NCBI GenBank assembly: GCA_016793645.1
Contig: JAEUHD010000367.1
Coordinates: 1 to 33,856, forward strand
DNA from: Verrucomicrobiales bacterium
Lineage (GTDB): Bacteria; Verrucomicrobiota; Verrucomicrobiia; Limisphaerales; UBA9464
Direction of reading: 5' to 3'
DNA length: 33,856 bases
Position numbers and translations under genes: made by a program. This document shows, in pieces, positions 15,884-24,273 of this stretch. How positions within the stretch are numbered: position 1 is the first letter of the stretch; every line of letters starts with the position of its first letter. The notes under the pieces were generated by a model. It was not told the DNA's origin, ran no database searches, and saw only the letters and a program-made list of their open reading frames with translations.

Positions 15884-17626
15884 ATGAGCGAACCCCTCGA
15901 TCTCTCCATTGACCTCGAAAAGGCCTTTCTCCCCGCCTGGGCCCAGCAACCCGCCGCCGATGCCGCGAAGTACGCCAAGTACGAAGGCACGGAGGAGTCC
16001 GGTCGCGGACGCCGGGACGGTGGCCGCGGATTCGACCGCGGTCCGCGTCGCGACGGCGGCGGTGGACGCCCGGGCGGCTTTGGCGGGCGCCCCGGATTCG
16101 GAGGCGGCGGACGTCCCGGAGGTGATCGCGGACCCCGGCCCGGATTCGGGTCGCGCGGCGGTGGCCCTGGCGGTCCCGGGGGACCGGGTGGATCCGGCGC
16201 TCCCGGACTTCGCTGGGATCCCACGCAGGCCCCGCCGAGGGGCGGTCGCGGCCCCCGCCGGGATGATCGTCGTGACGGACCTCCCGAACCCCTGATCCCC
16301 ATTGAGGTCGACCTGCGCCCGGATCCCGCCGGCGTCGCGTCCCTGGGCCGGCAAATCAAGCTCAGCGGCCGCGCCTATCCCCTGATGGAGGTCGCCGGCC
16401 TCGTCGTGCAAAAGCCCGACCGCTACGAAATCACCTTCCGGGTGATGCGCGGCAACGAGGGCAAGATTCTGCAGCCGCTTTTCGTCTGTTCCCTCGACGA
16501 CAGCATCTGGCTGAGTGAGGCCGACGCCCGACGCCACGCCCTCAAGGCGCATTTCGAGACGTTTTATCAAACCAACAAGCAGCCGTGCGACCCGCCCAAG
16601 GGCGTCTGGACGCTGGTGGCTGTCTTTGATGACGTGGTGCTCGGACCGCCGAACTACCACGGCTATCAGGAAAAGCTCCGCGAACTCCATGCGCAACGCG
16701 CGCCGCGGATGCCGTTCGAGGCCTTCAAGAGCCGGGTCCGGATCGTCAAGGACGAGGCCGCGGTGAAGCAATGGCTGGATGGCCAGAGCCACCGGCTGGA
16801 ATACGTGACCCTGAATGTTCCCGAACCGAAGACGCTGAATTCAATCGCTGAAGTCGAGGCGCACTTCCTGGAAACCCATGCGGGGGGACTGGTGAAGGAG
16901 GTCAACTCCTGGATGCTCCGCCGGGAACCCGGGGCACCGCGCCTGCCGGAACCCCTGAACCGCGTCCTGCGCGTCACGCTGGACCGCGAGCGCCGCTTTC
17001 CGATCCGCACCATGACGGCCCTGAGCGGCGCCTTCGCCCAGGGCGGCCTGCAGTTCTTCAAGCGCGACAAGACGGTCGTCCACGTCGCCGTCGCCCGCCC
17101 GCACTACCTCGACCTCGAGACCACGGCGGTGCAACCCGGCATCCGCCGCATCATCGAACATATCAACGCCAACGCCCAGACGACGCGCAAGAAGCTCGTC
17201 GAGGCCCTGGCTCCGTCGCCGGCCTCCGCCCCGAGCGCGGCTCCCGTCGTTCCCGAGGCAACGCCGGCGCCCGCGACGGAACCCGTGTCCGCGGTCGCGG
17301 CCACTGATCCGACGGCGGCTCCGGCCTCCCCCGAAGCCGCAGCAACGACCCCGGCAGCCCCGGTGGCTCCGCAACCCACCCCGGAACAGCAGTCGGTGTT
17401 GAGCGATCTTCACTGGCTCATTCACCAGGGCCACGTCATGGAGTTCGCCAATGGCGTGCTGGATACCGCCAAGAAGCCTGCTCCGCGCCCCGAACCCGCG
17501 CCGGCCCAGGAGCGCGCACCCCGGGCCGAGAAGAAGGATCGGCCGCCGAAGCGCCGGGGACGCTACGTCTTCGACAACGTCGGCCTCCTCCCGCTCCCGG
17601 CCGCCAATCCCGGACTCCTGGGCTGA
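15884..17626 (+). CDS. Uncharacterised RGG-rich protein downstream of rpsA
   Basis: A 580-aa protein that I cannot assign to a named family. Residues 1-39 are ordinary (MSEPLDLSIDLEKAFLPAWA), residues 40-131 are a low-complexity Gly/Arg/Pro tract with many RGG/GRG motifs, and residues 135 to about 440 form a folded core containing aromatic and charged blocks such as YEITFRVMRGNEGKILQPL and FETFYQTNKQPCDPPKGVW. An Ala/Pro/Thr-rich linker (about 445-510) and a basic tail follow. RGG tracts in other proteins bind RNA, and the place after rpsA suggests a link to RNA or translation, but this is inference. It has its own upstream region after the rpsA terminator, with no Shine-Dalgarno sequence. 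The frame is also open leftward into rpsA; that part is a shadow. Confidence 0.85.
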   Translation: MSEPLDLSIDLEKAFLPAWAQQPAADAAKYAKYEGTEESGRGRRDGGRGFDRGPRRDGGGGRPGGFGGRPGFGGGGRPGGDRGPRPGFGSRGGGPGGPGGPGGSGAPGLRWDPTQAPPRGGRGPRRDDRRDGPPEPLIPIEVDLRPDPAGVASLGRQIKLSGRAYPLMEVAGLVVQKPDRYEITFRVMRGNEGKILQPLFVCSLDDSIWLSEADARRHALKAHFETFYQTNKQPCDPPKGVWTLVAVFDDVVLGPPNYHGYQEKLRELHAQRAPRMPFEAFKSRVRIVKDEAAVKQWLDGQSHRLEYVTLNVPEPKTLNSIAEVEAHFLETHAGGLVKEVNSWMLRREPGAPRLPEPLNRVLRVTLDRERRFPIRTMTALSGAFAQGGLQFFKRDKTVVHVAVARPHYLDLETTAVQPGIRRIIEHINANAQTTRKKLVEALAPSPASAPSAAPVVPEATPAPATEPVSAVAATDPTAAPASPEAAATTPAAPVAPQPTPEQQSVLSDLHWLIHQGHVMEFANGVLDTAKKPAPRPEPAPAQERAPRAEKKDRPPKRRGRYVFDNVGLLPLPAANPGLLG

Positions 17627-17674
17627 CCCAACACGCGCGTGATCGAGCGCCACTGGATTCCGGGGAACATCACC

Positions 17675-18613
17675 ATGAAGGGCGGCCTGATGTCCGGGTT
17701 GGGGTTCCTTTCGGCCCTCCTGACGCTGCTCCTCACCGGATGCGGCCCCGACACAGGGTCCGCCACGGGGCAGTCACCCACCGGGGAATCCATCACCAAC
17801 TACGACGTCCGGGGCGTGGTTCTTTCGCTCAACCCCGCGGAGTCCAAGGTCGTCATCCGGCATGAGGAGATCCCGGGGTACATGATGGCCATGACGATGC
17901 CGTTCACGGTCCGGGGCACGAATGAACTGGAGAAGGTCAAGGCGGGCGATGGAGTCCGGTTTCGCATGAGGGTGACCGAGACGGACGGCTGGATCGACCA
18001 ACTTCAGGTGATCAGCAATGCGCCCCCCTCCCGGGTCTCCGCCCCGGCGACCAACACGGCGCCACCCGGTTTCCGGGTGCTCCCCAACGTGCCGGACCTC
18101 AAGCCCGGGGATGTGGTTCCCAATTATTCCTTCACCAACCAGTTCGGAGGACGCTTCGATCTGCAGTCCTTCCGGGGACAGTCCCTCGCCGTCACCTTCA
18201 TCTTCACCCGCTGCCCCTTCCCCACCTTCTGTCCCCGGATTACCGAACAGTTCGGCAAGGTCCAGTCCCTTCTCCAGGCGGAACGATCCGGCCCCACCAA
18301 CTGGCATCTCCTCTCCCTGACGTTCGATCCCGCGTTCGATACTCCCGACACCATGAAGGCGTACGGGGAACGCTGGAAGGCGGACCCGGCCCGGTGGACG
18401 CTGGCCACGGGATCCCTGGATGAGATTGAACCCTTCGCCGTGAGCGTCGGCCTTTATTTCGGGAGGGACGTCAACGTGGCGAACATGAACCACAACCTTC
18501 GGACGCTCGTAATCGCCCCGGACGGCAGGCTCCGGCAGGTTCTGGTTGGAAACGAATGGTCACCGGCCGAACTCGCGGAAGCGCTCTCGAAGGCCGCCTT
18601 GGGCCGGGAATGA
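17675..18613 (+). CDS. Copper-binding lipoprotein: CusF-like domain fused to SCO1/SenC
   Basis: A 312-aa exported lipoprotein. The signal peptide has a lipobox LLTGC with the lipidated Cys at 23. Residues about 43-105 form a CusF-like copper-binding domain: VRGVVLSLNPAESKVVIRHEEIPGY followed by MMAMTMPF with its Met ligands. The C-terminal SCO1/SenC thioredoxin-like domain has the copper motif CPFPTFC (Cys180, Cys186) and the third ligand His273 in NMNHNLRT. SCO proteins deliver copper to, or reduce, the CuA site of cytochrome c oxidase. No oxidase genes are in the window. I chose the ATG at 17675, which has GGGGAA 8 nt upstream, over a GTG at 17639. Confidence 0.92.
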   Translation: MKGGLMSGLGFLSALLTLLLTGCGPDTGSATGQSPTGESITNYDVRGVVLSLNPAESKVVIRHEEIPGYMMAMTMPFTVRGTNELEKVKAGDGVRFRMRVTETDGWIDQLQVISNAPPSRVSAPATNTAPPGFRVLPNVPDLKPGDVVPNYSFTNQFGGRFDLQSFRGQSLAVTFIFTRCPFPTFCPRITEQFGKVQSLLQAERSGPTNWHLLSLTFDPAFDTPDTMKAYGERWKADPARWTLATGSLDEIEPFAVSVGLYFGRDVNVANMNHNLRTLVIAPDGRLRQVLVGNEWSPAELAEALSKAALGRE

Positions 18614-18661
18614 GCGGAGCTGCGGAAAGGACGGAAGCCCCATCCCAGGTCCCAGCCCGGA

Positions 18662-19669
18662 CTACTCGTCCTCCTTTTCCTTCTCCTTCTTCCCCTTCAG
18701 CGCGAGCTTCTCCGCCCCCTCCCGCTCCTCCAGGTCGGCCAGAAGCCCCTTGTCCGAGAGGTCCAGCGCGTGCGAATGCTCCCAGTCGTGGTGGGCCACC
18801 TTGTGCAACCGCTCGACGACGTCGTCGTCGTGAATCTCGATCGCCAGTTCCCGCCGGTCATCAAAGCTCCCCGGTGCGAGGTTGATGGAACCCACGATGG
18901 CCCGCAGGTCATCGGCGAGCAGCATCTTCCCGTGGAGCTTCAGGTGCTTCAGCTTGTGCACCTTGATGCCCACGTCGTCCATGATGCGCATGCCTCCCAC
19001 GCCCTCCAGAAGCTTCTCCTTCTTCAGGGTATGCGGCGGCCGTGCCATGATGTGGATCTTCACTCCCCGGCTGGCCGCTCGGACGAGACGCTCGATGATG
19101 ATCGGATCCTGATACCGCTCGTTCTGGACGAAGAGCTTGTGCTTGGCGTCGTCGATGAACTGCGCGATGCGGTCGCGTCCGTTGGCCGGACACCAGATCA
19201 GGTGTGCGCTGGAACCCGGCTCGAACGACTTCCGGTGCCAGTCGGCTTCAAAGCACTCGATGATCTCCTCAACCTCCTTGGCGTGCGACGTGGAGACGGC
19301 GTAATCCCGGGTCTCCGTGAGGTTCTTGGTGGCCCAGTTGAGCGACTTCACGAAGGCAATCTCCTCGTCCACCACCATGGACTTCTCGTGGGTGATGCCA
19401 AAGTCGGGATTGCTGTCCTTGACCTCCACATCCTCAGCCTGGAGCGCCTTGCGGGATGATTCATTGTCGTCCGCTCCATCGCGACGCGCCGGATTGAGCA
19501 TGACGCGCACTTTCACCCCACGCTTGCGGGCGGCCGCCACCGCCTTGAGCAGGTGCGGATCGGAGAAGACGAACATCTTCACCCGGAGCGAATGTTTTGA
19601 GCCTTCGATCGCGTCCAGGATCACCTGGGCGGAATCATCGGGAAGAACCAGCAGGGAGCGACGGGACAC
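18662..19669 (-). CDS. Phospholipase D superfamily protein (cardiolipin-synthase-like)
   Basis: A 335-aa protein with two HKD half-sites: HEKSMVVD (His94) and LHGKMLLADD (His246) followed by GSINLAPGSFDDRRELAIE. Both His-Lys pairs are present, so it should be catalytically active on a phosphodiester; substrates in the superfamily include phospholipids and nucleic acids. No signal peptide or membrane segment is seen, unlike typical cardiolipin synthases, and the C terminus is a Lys/Glu-rich tail (LKGKKEKEKEDE). The start is a GTG at 19667-19669 with no clear Shine-Dalgarno sequence. It lies 30 bp after the ABC exporter gene in the same direction and may be co-transcribed with it. Confidence 0.88.
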   Translation of the reverse strand: MSRRSLLVLPDDSAQVILDAIEGSKHSLRVKMFVFSDPHLLKAVAAARKRGVKVRVMLNPARRDGADDNESSRKALQAEDVEVKDSNPDFGITHEKSMVVDEEIAFVKSLNWATKNLTETRDYAVSTSHAKEVEEIIECFEADWHRKSFEPGSSAHLIWCPANGRDRIAQFIDDAKHKLFVQNERYQDPIIIERLVRAASRGVKIHIMARPPHTLKKEKLLEGVGGMRIMDDVGIKVHKLKHLKLHGKMLLADDLRAIVGSINLAPGSFDDRRELAIEIHDDDVVERLHKVAHHDWEHSHALDLSDKGLLADLEEREGAEKLALKGKKEKEKEDE

Positions 19670-19699
19670 GGCGTAAGAGTGGACAACCGGGGGAATCGG

Positions 19700-21586
19700 T
19701 CAATGGGTCTGCGCAGGCGCGGGCGCGTTTCCGCCCCCGGCCTGGATCCGATAGAGCTCGGCATAAACCTGACCCAGCTTGACGAGCTCTTCGTGGGTTC
19801 CCTTCTCCGCCACCACCCCTCCTTTGAGGACAATGATCGCATCCGCATCCCGGATGGTGCTGAGCCTGTGGGCGATGGTGATGACCGTCCGTCCCTTCAT
19901 CAGGCGCTCGAGGGCATCCATGACCAGCTGCTCGGACTCCGTATCCAGCGCCGCCGTCGGCTCGTCCAGCAGCAGCAGCGGGGAGTTTCGGACCAGCGCC
20001 CGGGCGATGCCGATGCGCTGGCGCTGGCCGCCGGACAACGTCAATCCCCGTTCGCCCACCATGGTGTCGAACCCATGCGGCATCTTGTGAATGAACTCCT
20101 CCGCGTTGGCGAGCCGGGCGGCCTCCTCGATTTCGGCCGGCGTGGCGTCGGGACGCCCATAGGCAATATTTTCCCGAATGGTCCCCCGGAAGAGCACGGT
20201 GTCCTGAAGCACAAACGCGATGTGGGATCGCAGTCCATCCAGCTGGTAGTCGCGCAAATCGACCCCGTCGATCAGGACCCGCCCGGCCGAGGGGTCATAG
20301 AACCGCGGGATGAGGCTGATCACCGTGGATTTCCCACCGCCCGTCGGACCGCAAATGCCAATGCGCTGCCCCGGCTTGACGGTGAAACTCACCCCCCGGA
20401 GCACGGGCGACTCGGGGTCGTAACTGAACTCCACCTTGTCGAAGGTCACCTCGCCTTTCAGGGACTCCACGGGCCGGGCATCCGGCCGCTGGGTCATGAC
20501 GGTGTCGGTGTCAAGAATGGTCCGGATGCGGTCCAGGCCGACCGCCGCCTGGGCGATCGTGTTGGTCATCTTGGCCAGGTCCTGAACCGGTTTGAAGAAC
20601 TTGTTGAGGTAGGCCAGGAAGACCGTCAGCGCACCGATGGTCATCGCCTTGGTCAGGATGAGATGGGCACCGCGCCAGAGGACGATGGCCGTGCAGGCCG
20701 CCACCACGAGACTGACGACGGGGGAAAGCAACGACTTGATCCGCCGCGCCTTGAGCGCGGCATCGACCGTCGCCCGGCTGGCGTCCGCCAGTCGGGTTTC
20801 CTCGAGATCCTGCCGGCCAAACGCCTTGACCGAGCGCACGGATTCGAGGCCCTGCTGCACCACGGAAACCAGGTCGCTCTCGCGCTTCCGAACCTCATGG
20901 GTCGCCTTCTTGACCGACTTCTTGAAGCGGGCGACGAACAGGAGCAGGAACGGCGTCACCCCCACCGCGATCAGGGCAAAATCCCAGTCCAGCCAGAACA
21001 TGAGTCCCAGCATTCCGATGATCGTCAGCAGGTCGGTCAGAATGCCCAGTGTGGAGGAGGAGGCAAAATTCTGGATGGTCTGGACGTCATCCGTGATGGT
21101 GCTGATGAGGGCGCCCGACTGGTGGGTGTCGAAATAGCTCAGGGACAGGCGATGCAGGTGGTGGTAAACCCGGAGACGGAGATCGTTGGCCACCCACTGC
21201 CCCACGCTCTCCGTGTAGTAGTTGTCCACGTAGGACGCGATCGCACCGACCGCGGCGATCAGGAGGGTGGCCAACGCCGCGAAGGCGGCGAGACCGAGCG
21301 GGGTGCGCCCAAGGGAAAAGTCGGTGAGCCACGCCAGCCATTCCGGCAGCTTGTGTCCGCCAACCGCATTATCGAGGACCACCTTCAAGGGCCACGGGGC
21401 CGCAAGGCTCATCGCCGTCTCGACCATCATGGCGGCAAACACGATGGCCAGCCCGACGCGGTAGGGACGAAGCAACTCCAACACGAGGGGCACCATGCTC
21501 TTGGCATCCTGGGCACCGGATTCCCCCGTCGGAGCACCGGGAATACTCGGTGCGGGTGCCTTCGTCTCTGAATCCTGGGTCTTCAC
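19700..21586 (-). CDS. ABC exporter, fused permease and ATPase (MsbA-like)
   Basis: A half-transporter that would work as a dimer in the inner membrane. The N-terminal part holds six membrane helices (ABC type 1 domain; the first follows LVLELLRPYRVGLAIVFAAM). The C-terminal ATPase has Walker A GPTGGGKST (about residue 414), Q-loop FVLQDTVLF, signature LSGGQRQRIGIARAL, Walker B LLLLDEPTAALD and switch His in AHRLS. Layout matches lipid/drug exporters of the MsbA/BmrA type; the substrate cannot be told. The frame reaches a TTG at 21622; I prefer the GTG at 21584-21586 (628 aa), because residues before the first helix are low complexity either way. It is upstream of the PLD gene. Confidence 0.92.
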   Translation of the reverse strand: MKTQDSETKAPAPSIPGAPTGESGAQDAKSMVPLVLELLRPYRVGLAIVFAAMMVETAMSLAAPWPLKVVLDNAVGGHKLPEWLAWLTDFSLGRTPLGLAAFAALATLLIAAVGAIASYVDNYYTESVGQWVANDLRLRVYHHLHRLSLSYFDTHQSGALISTITDDVQTIQNFASSSTLGILTDLLTIIGMLGLMFWLDWDFALIAVGVTPFLLLFVARFKKSVKKATHEVRKRESDLVSVVQQGLESVRSVKAFGRQDLEETRLADASRATVDAALKARRIKSLLSPVVSLVVAACTAIVLWRGAHLILTKAMTIGALTVFLAYLNKFFKPVQDLAKMTNTIAQAAVGLDRIRTILDTDTVMTQRPDARPVESLKGEVTFDKVEFSYDPESPVLRGVSFTVKPGQRIGICGPTGGGKSTVISLIPRFYDPSAGRVLIDGVDLRDYQLDGLRSHIAFVLQDTVLFRGTIRENIAYGRPDATPAEIEEAARLANAEEFIHKMPHGFDTMVGERGLTLSGGQRQRIGIARALVRNSPLLLLDEPTAALDTESEQLVMDALERLMKGRTVITIAHRLSTIRDADAIIVLKGGVVAEKGTHEELVKLGQVYAELYRIQAGGGNAPAPAQTH

Positions 21587-21732
21587 GGCGCAATCGGGAC
21601 CCGGCAGGCCACCCCACGTCAAGTCCCGGGCGCTTGCGGATGGCTCCCAGAACCCCGGGACTTCCTGACCCGCCCGCCGCCCGAGGGATGCCGCTGCCCG
21701 CCACCGCCCCGTGCAACCGGGCCGCGCGGTCC

Positions 21733-24129
21733 TCAGGGCTGACCCACTCGAAAGTACGTTGGAACGTCCGGAGCCGGAATCCCGGGGATCGTCACCGTTC
21801 CATCCGGCCCCGCCTTCAGCGGAGTCTCATTCACCCGCGTCCACTCCACCGGAGGCCGGAGATCCGTCGTCTGGAACAGGTCATAGGAATCCCCCGGGAC
21901 CCCCGAGATTTTCAGGGTCAGTTGGGACTCCGACACGGCAAGAACGTCCACCGTCCCACCCAGAACGGCGGTGGCCACGTACGGTGCGACCCGGGATCCC
22001 GCAAGGTTGAAGTAGCCTCCGGCAAACAGGGCGGAATCCGTCGCTGACAACGAAACCACCCTCCCATCGAGTCCCGACCCCATCGCCTCCCACCGGGTCC
22101 CATCCCATCGGGCAATGCGCTGGACGGGCACGGCTCCCACCGTGGCGAAGTCCCCCGCGGCATGCAGGAGGCCGCCCGAGGCTGCGAGGGCCCGCACCGG
22201 AGCATTGAACGCGGGGCCGAGCGACGCCCAGGTGGACCCCGTCCAACGGGCCACACTGTTGACCCATGAGTTGCCCTGCCGGGTGAAGTACCCCGCGGCG
22301 ACCAGGTCGTTCCCCAGAATTGCCAGTGAGCGCACTTCCGCCGCGGATCCCGTCCCGAGCGATCTCCAAAAGCTCCCGTTCCACCACGCGACGTGATTGG
22401 CCTGGACAGATCCCGCAAAATCAAAATAGCCCCCGACAAACACATCGTTTCCGCGGACCACCAATGAAGCCACTTCGGTGGGATCGAGGAAAAGGACCAG
22501 CGAGGACAGGCCCGTCCCCAGGGACGACCATCGGGAACCATTCCACCGGGCCACCCGCAGGGCCCGGTTGCCTCCTGCATTCCTGAAGAGGCCCCCCGCA
22601 TACACGTTGGTTCCCGAGACCGCGATCGCGAGCACATTGCTATCCACTCCCTCACCCAGCGCCGACCAGTGACTGCCATCCCAGCGGGCAATGTTCGCGG
22701 CAAGCCGTCCCCCCGCCTCCTCGAACTCACCCCCCACATAAACGTCGGAACCCGATACCGCGATGGCCTGGACCTTCCCCCCCACACCCGTACCCAGCGG
22801 GGACCAGCGGCGGCCATCCCAACGGGCCACGTGCCGGGCCTCCACGGTGGGTGTCCGGGTGAATTCGCCCCCCGCATAGAACTCCCTGCCGGACGTCGCC
22901 GTGGCCAGCACCGGGCCATTCCATCCCTCGCCGAGGGAAGTCCAGTGACTGGTGTCCCAAACGGCAATGTTCCTGGCGGCCTCGGTTCCCGCCCGCGTAA
23001 AGACCCCCCCGGCCAACACGCGGTTCCCGTTGGCGGCCAGGGCAGACACCTCCCCATCGATTCCCGAACTCAAGGCCGACCACTGTCCGGAACTCCAGCG
23101 GGCCACCGAAGCCAGCGGAACCCGGCCCCGTTCCGCCGACGAAAAGACGCCCCCCACGTAAAGGTCCCCCCCGCTGACGGCGAGCGCCTGCACATAGCCT
23201 TCCAATCCGCCGACGAGCGACGACCAGGCCGACCCGTTCCACCGGGCGATCGATCGGGCGGAGACACCACCGGCAACCTCAAACGATCCGGCGGCGTAAA
23301 GGCGGGTGCCGTCCAGTGCAAGAGCCGTCAACGCGATGAATCCTCCCGTGTTGTGAATTCCGCTGCCCAGGGTGGACCATCGGGTTCCATTCCACTGGGC
23401 GACCATGGCCGGCCCGATCACCCGCCCGTCATCGACCTCAAAGTCTCCCCCCGCGTACACGCCTCCCTCGTAGGCGGCAAGCGCCGTCACCCGTTCAGAT
23501 CTTCCCCGACCCAAACCCTGGCCCAGGGCGGACCACGTCCGCCCATTCCATCGCGCGATCCTGTTCGCCGCCGCCGATCCGGCGAGGGTGAAATCCCCGC
23601 CGGCATAGAGCAGGTTTCCCGACTTCGAAAGGGCACGGACGGGCTGGTTCATTCCCGTTCCCATCGGACGCCACTGCGTCCCGTCCCACCGGGCAATGAA
23701 ACTGCAGGTGACATTCCCGGCCCGGGTAAAGTCCCCTCCCACGATGACCTCGTTCCCCGACACCAGGAGGCAACGCACCGTTCCATTGAACCCCGCACCC
23801 AGGGGCACCCAGGCTGATCCGGTCCATTTCGCAATCCGGTTGGCAGGGATTCCCCCGACCGCGGTGAACGTCCCACCGATATAATAGGCGCCGTCTTCGT
23901 CCATGCCGCAGGCAAGCACCGAGCCACCCGCCCCTTGGACGCCCCCGAACCCCATCCACTGCGCATCGCGAAACGGGGGCTCCGCCCGCACCGGGTCGTC
24001 CGCCCCAATGGGGGATCCAACCTCCTCGACCTCTGAAGAAGGCTCGATGGGCTCCGGCAGCGGACCCGCCGCAATCCAATACCAGGCCGTCCATACCGAC
24101 AGGAGAAAGGCGAGCCAGCGGATCATCAT
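21733..24129 (-). CDS. Secreted beta-propeller-like repeat protein
   Basis: After a signal-peptide-like start (MMIRWLAFLLSVWTAWYW) the 798-aa protein consists of 13 repeats of about 45-55 residues with the pattern A-x-W-[DN]-G-x-x-W-x-x-L-G-x-G, then V-x-A-L/I-A, then [YV]-x-G-G-x-F. Such repeats form kelch-like beta propellers. The C-terminal about 70 residues (VPGDSYDLFQTTDL then VEWTRVNETPL, ending TYFRVGQP) resemble the small beta domain at the C terminus of many secreted Verrucomicrobiota proteins. The longest frame reaches 24228, but the ATG pair at 24124-24129 puts the signal sequence at the N terminus. No enzymatic motif is seen. It follows the kinase gene by 144 bp on the same strand. 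Confidence 0.85.
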   Translation of the reverse strand: MMIRWLAFLLSVWTAWYWIAAGPLPEPIEPSSEVEEVGSPIGADDPVRAEPPFRDAQWMGFGGVQGAGGSVLACGMDEDGAYYIGGTFTAVGGIPANRIAKWTGSAWVPLGAGFNGTVRCLLVSGNEVIVGGDFTRAGNVTCSFIARWDGTQWRPMGTGMNQPVRALSKSGNLLYAGGDFTLAGSAAANRIARWNGRTWSALGQGLGRGRSERVTALAAYEGGVYAGGDFEVDDGRVIGPAMVAQWNGTRWSTLGSGIHNTGGFIALTALALDGTRLYAAGSFEVAGGVSARSIARWNGSAWSSLVGGLEGYVQALAVSGGDLYVGGVFSSAERGRVPLASVARWSSGQWSALSSGIDGEVSALAANGNRVLAGGVFTRAGTEAARNIAVWDTSHWTSLGEGWNGPVLATATSGREFYAGGEFTRTPTVEARHVARWDGRRWSPLGTGVGGKVQAIAVSGSDVYVGGEFEEAGGRLAANIARWDGSHWSALGEGVDSNVLAIAVSGTNVYAGGLFRNAGGNRALRVARWNGSRWSSLGTGLSSLVLFLDPTEVASLVVRGNDVFVGGYFDFAGSVQANHVAWWNGSFWRSLGTGSAAEVRSLAILGNDLVAAGYFTRQGNSWVNSVARWTGSTWASLGPAFNAPVRALAASGGLLHAAGDFATVGAVPVQRIARWDGTRWEAMGSGLDGRVVSLSATDSALFAGGYFNLAGSRVAPYVATAVLGGTVDVLAVSESQLTLKISGVPGDSYDLFQTTDLRPPVEWTRVNETPLKAGPDGTVTIPGIPAPDVPTYFRVGQP

Positions 24130-24273
24130 TGGAACCACGGGACCGTACCAATGCCTGCACGCATTGTCATCTGAGACCTCCTCGGGAAGCCCCCGTCGCA
24201 CCACGCCCGGCAACATGTCGGACCGCATCGCCGGTCACCCCGGCGACCCTGAAACTTCAACCCCCGGGTCGCA

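Noticed and set aside
19679..21571. 630-codon plus-strand frame
   Set aside because: Antisense to the ABC exporter, whose Walker and signature motifs are clear.
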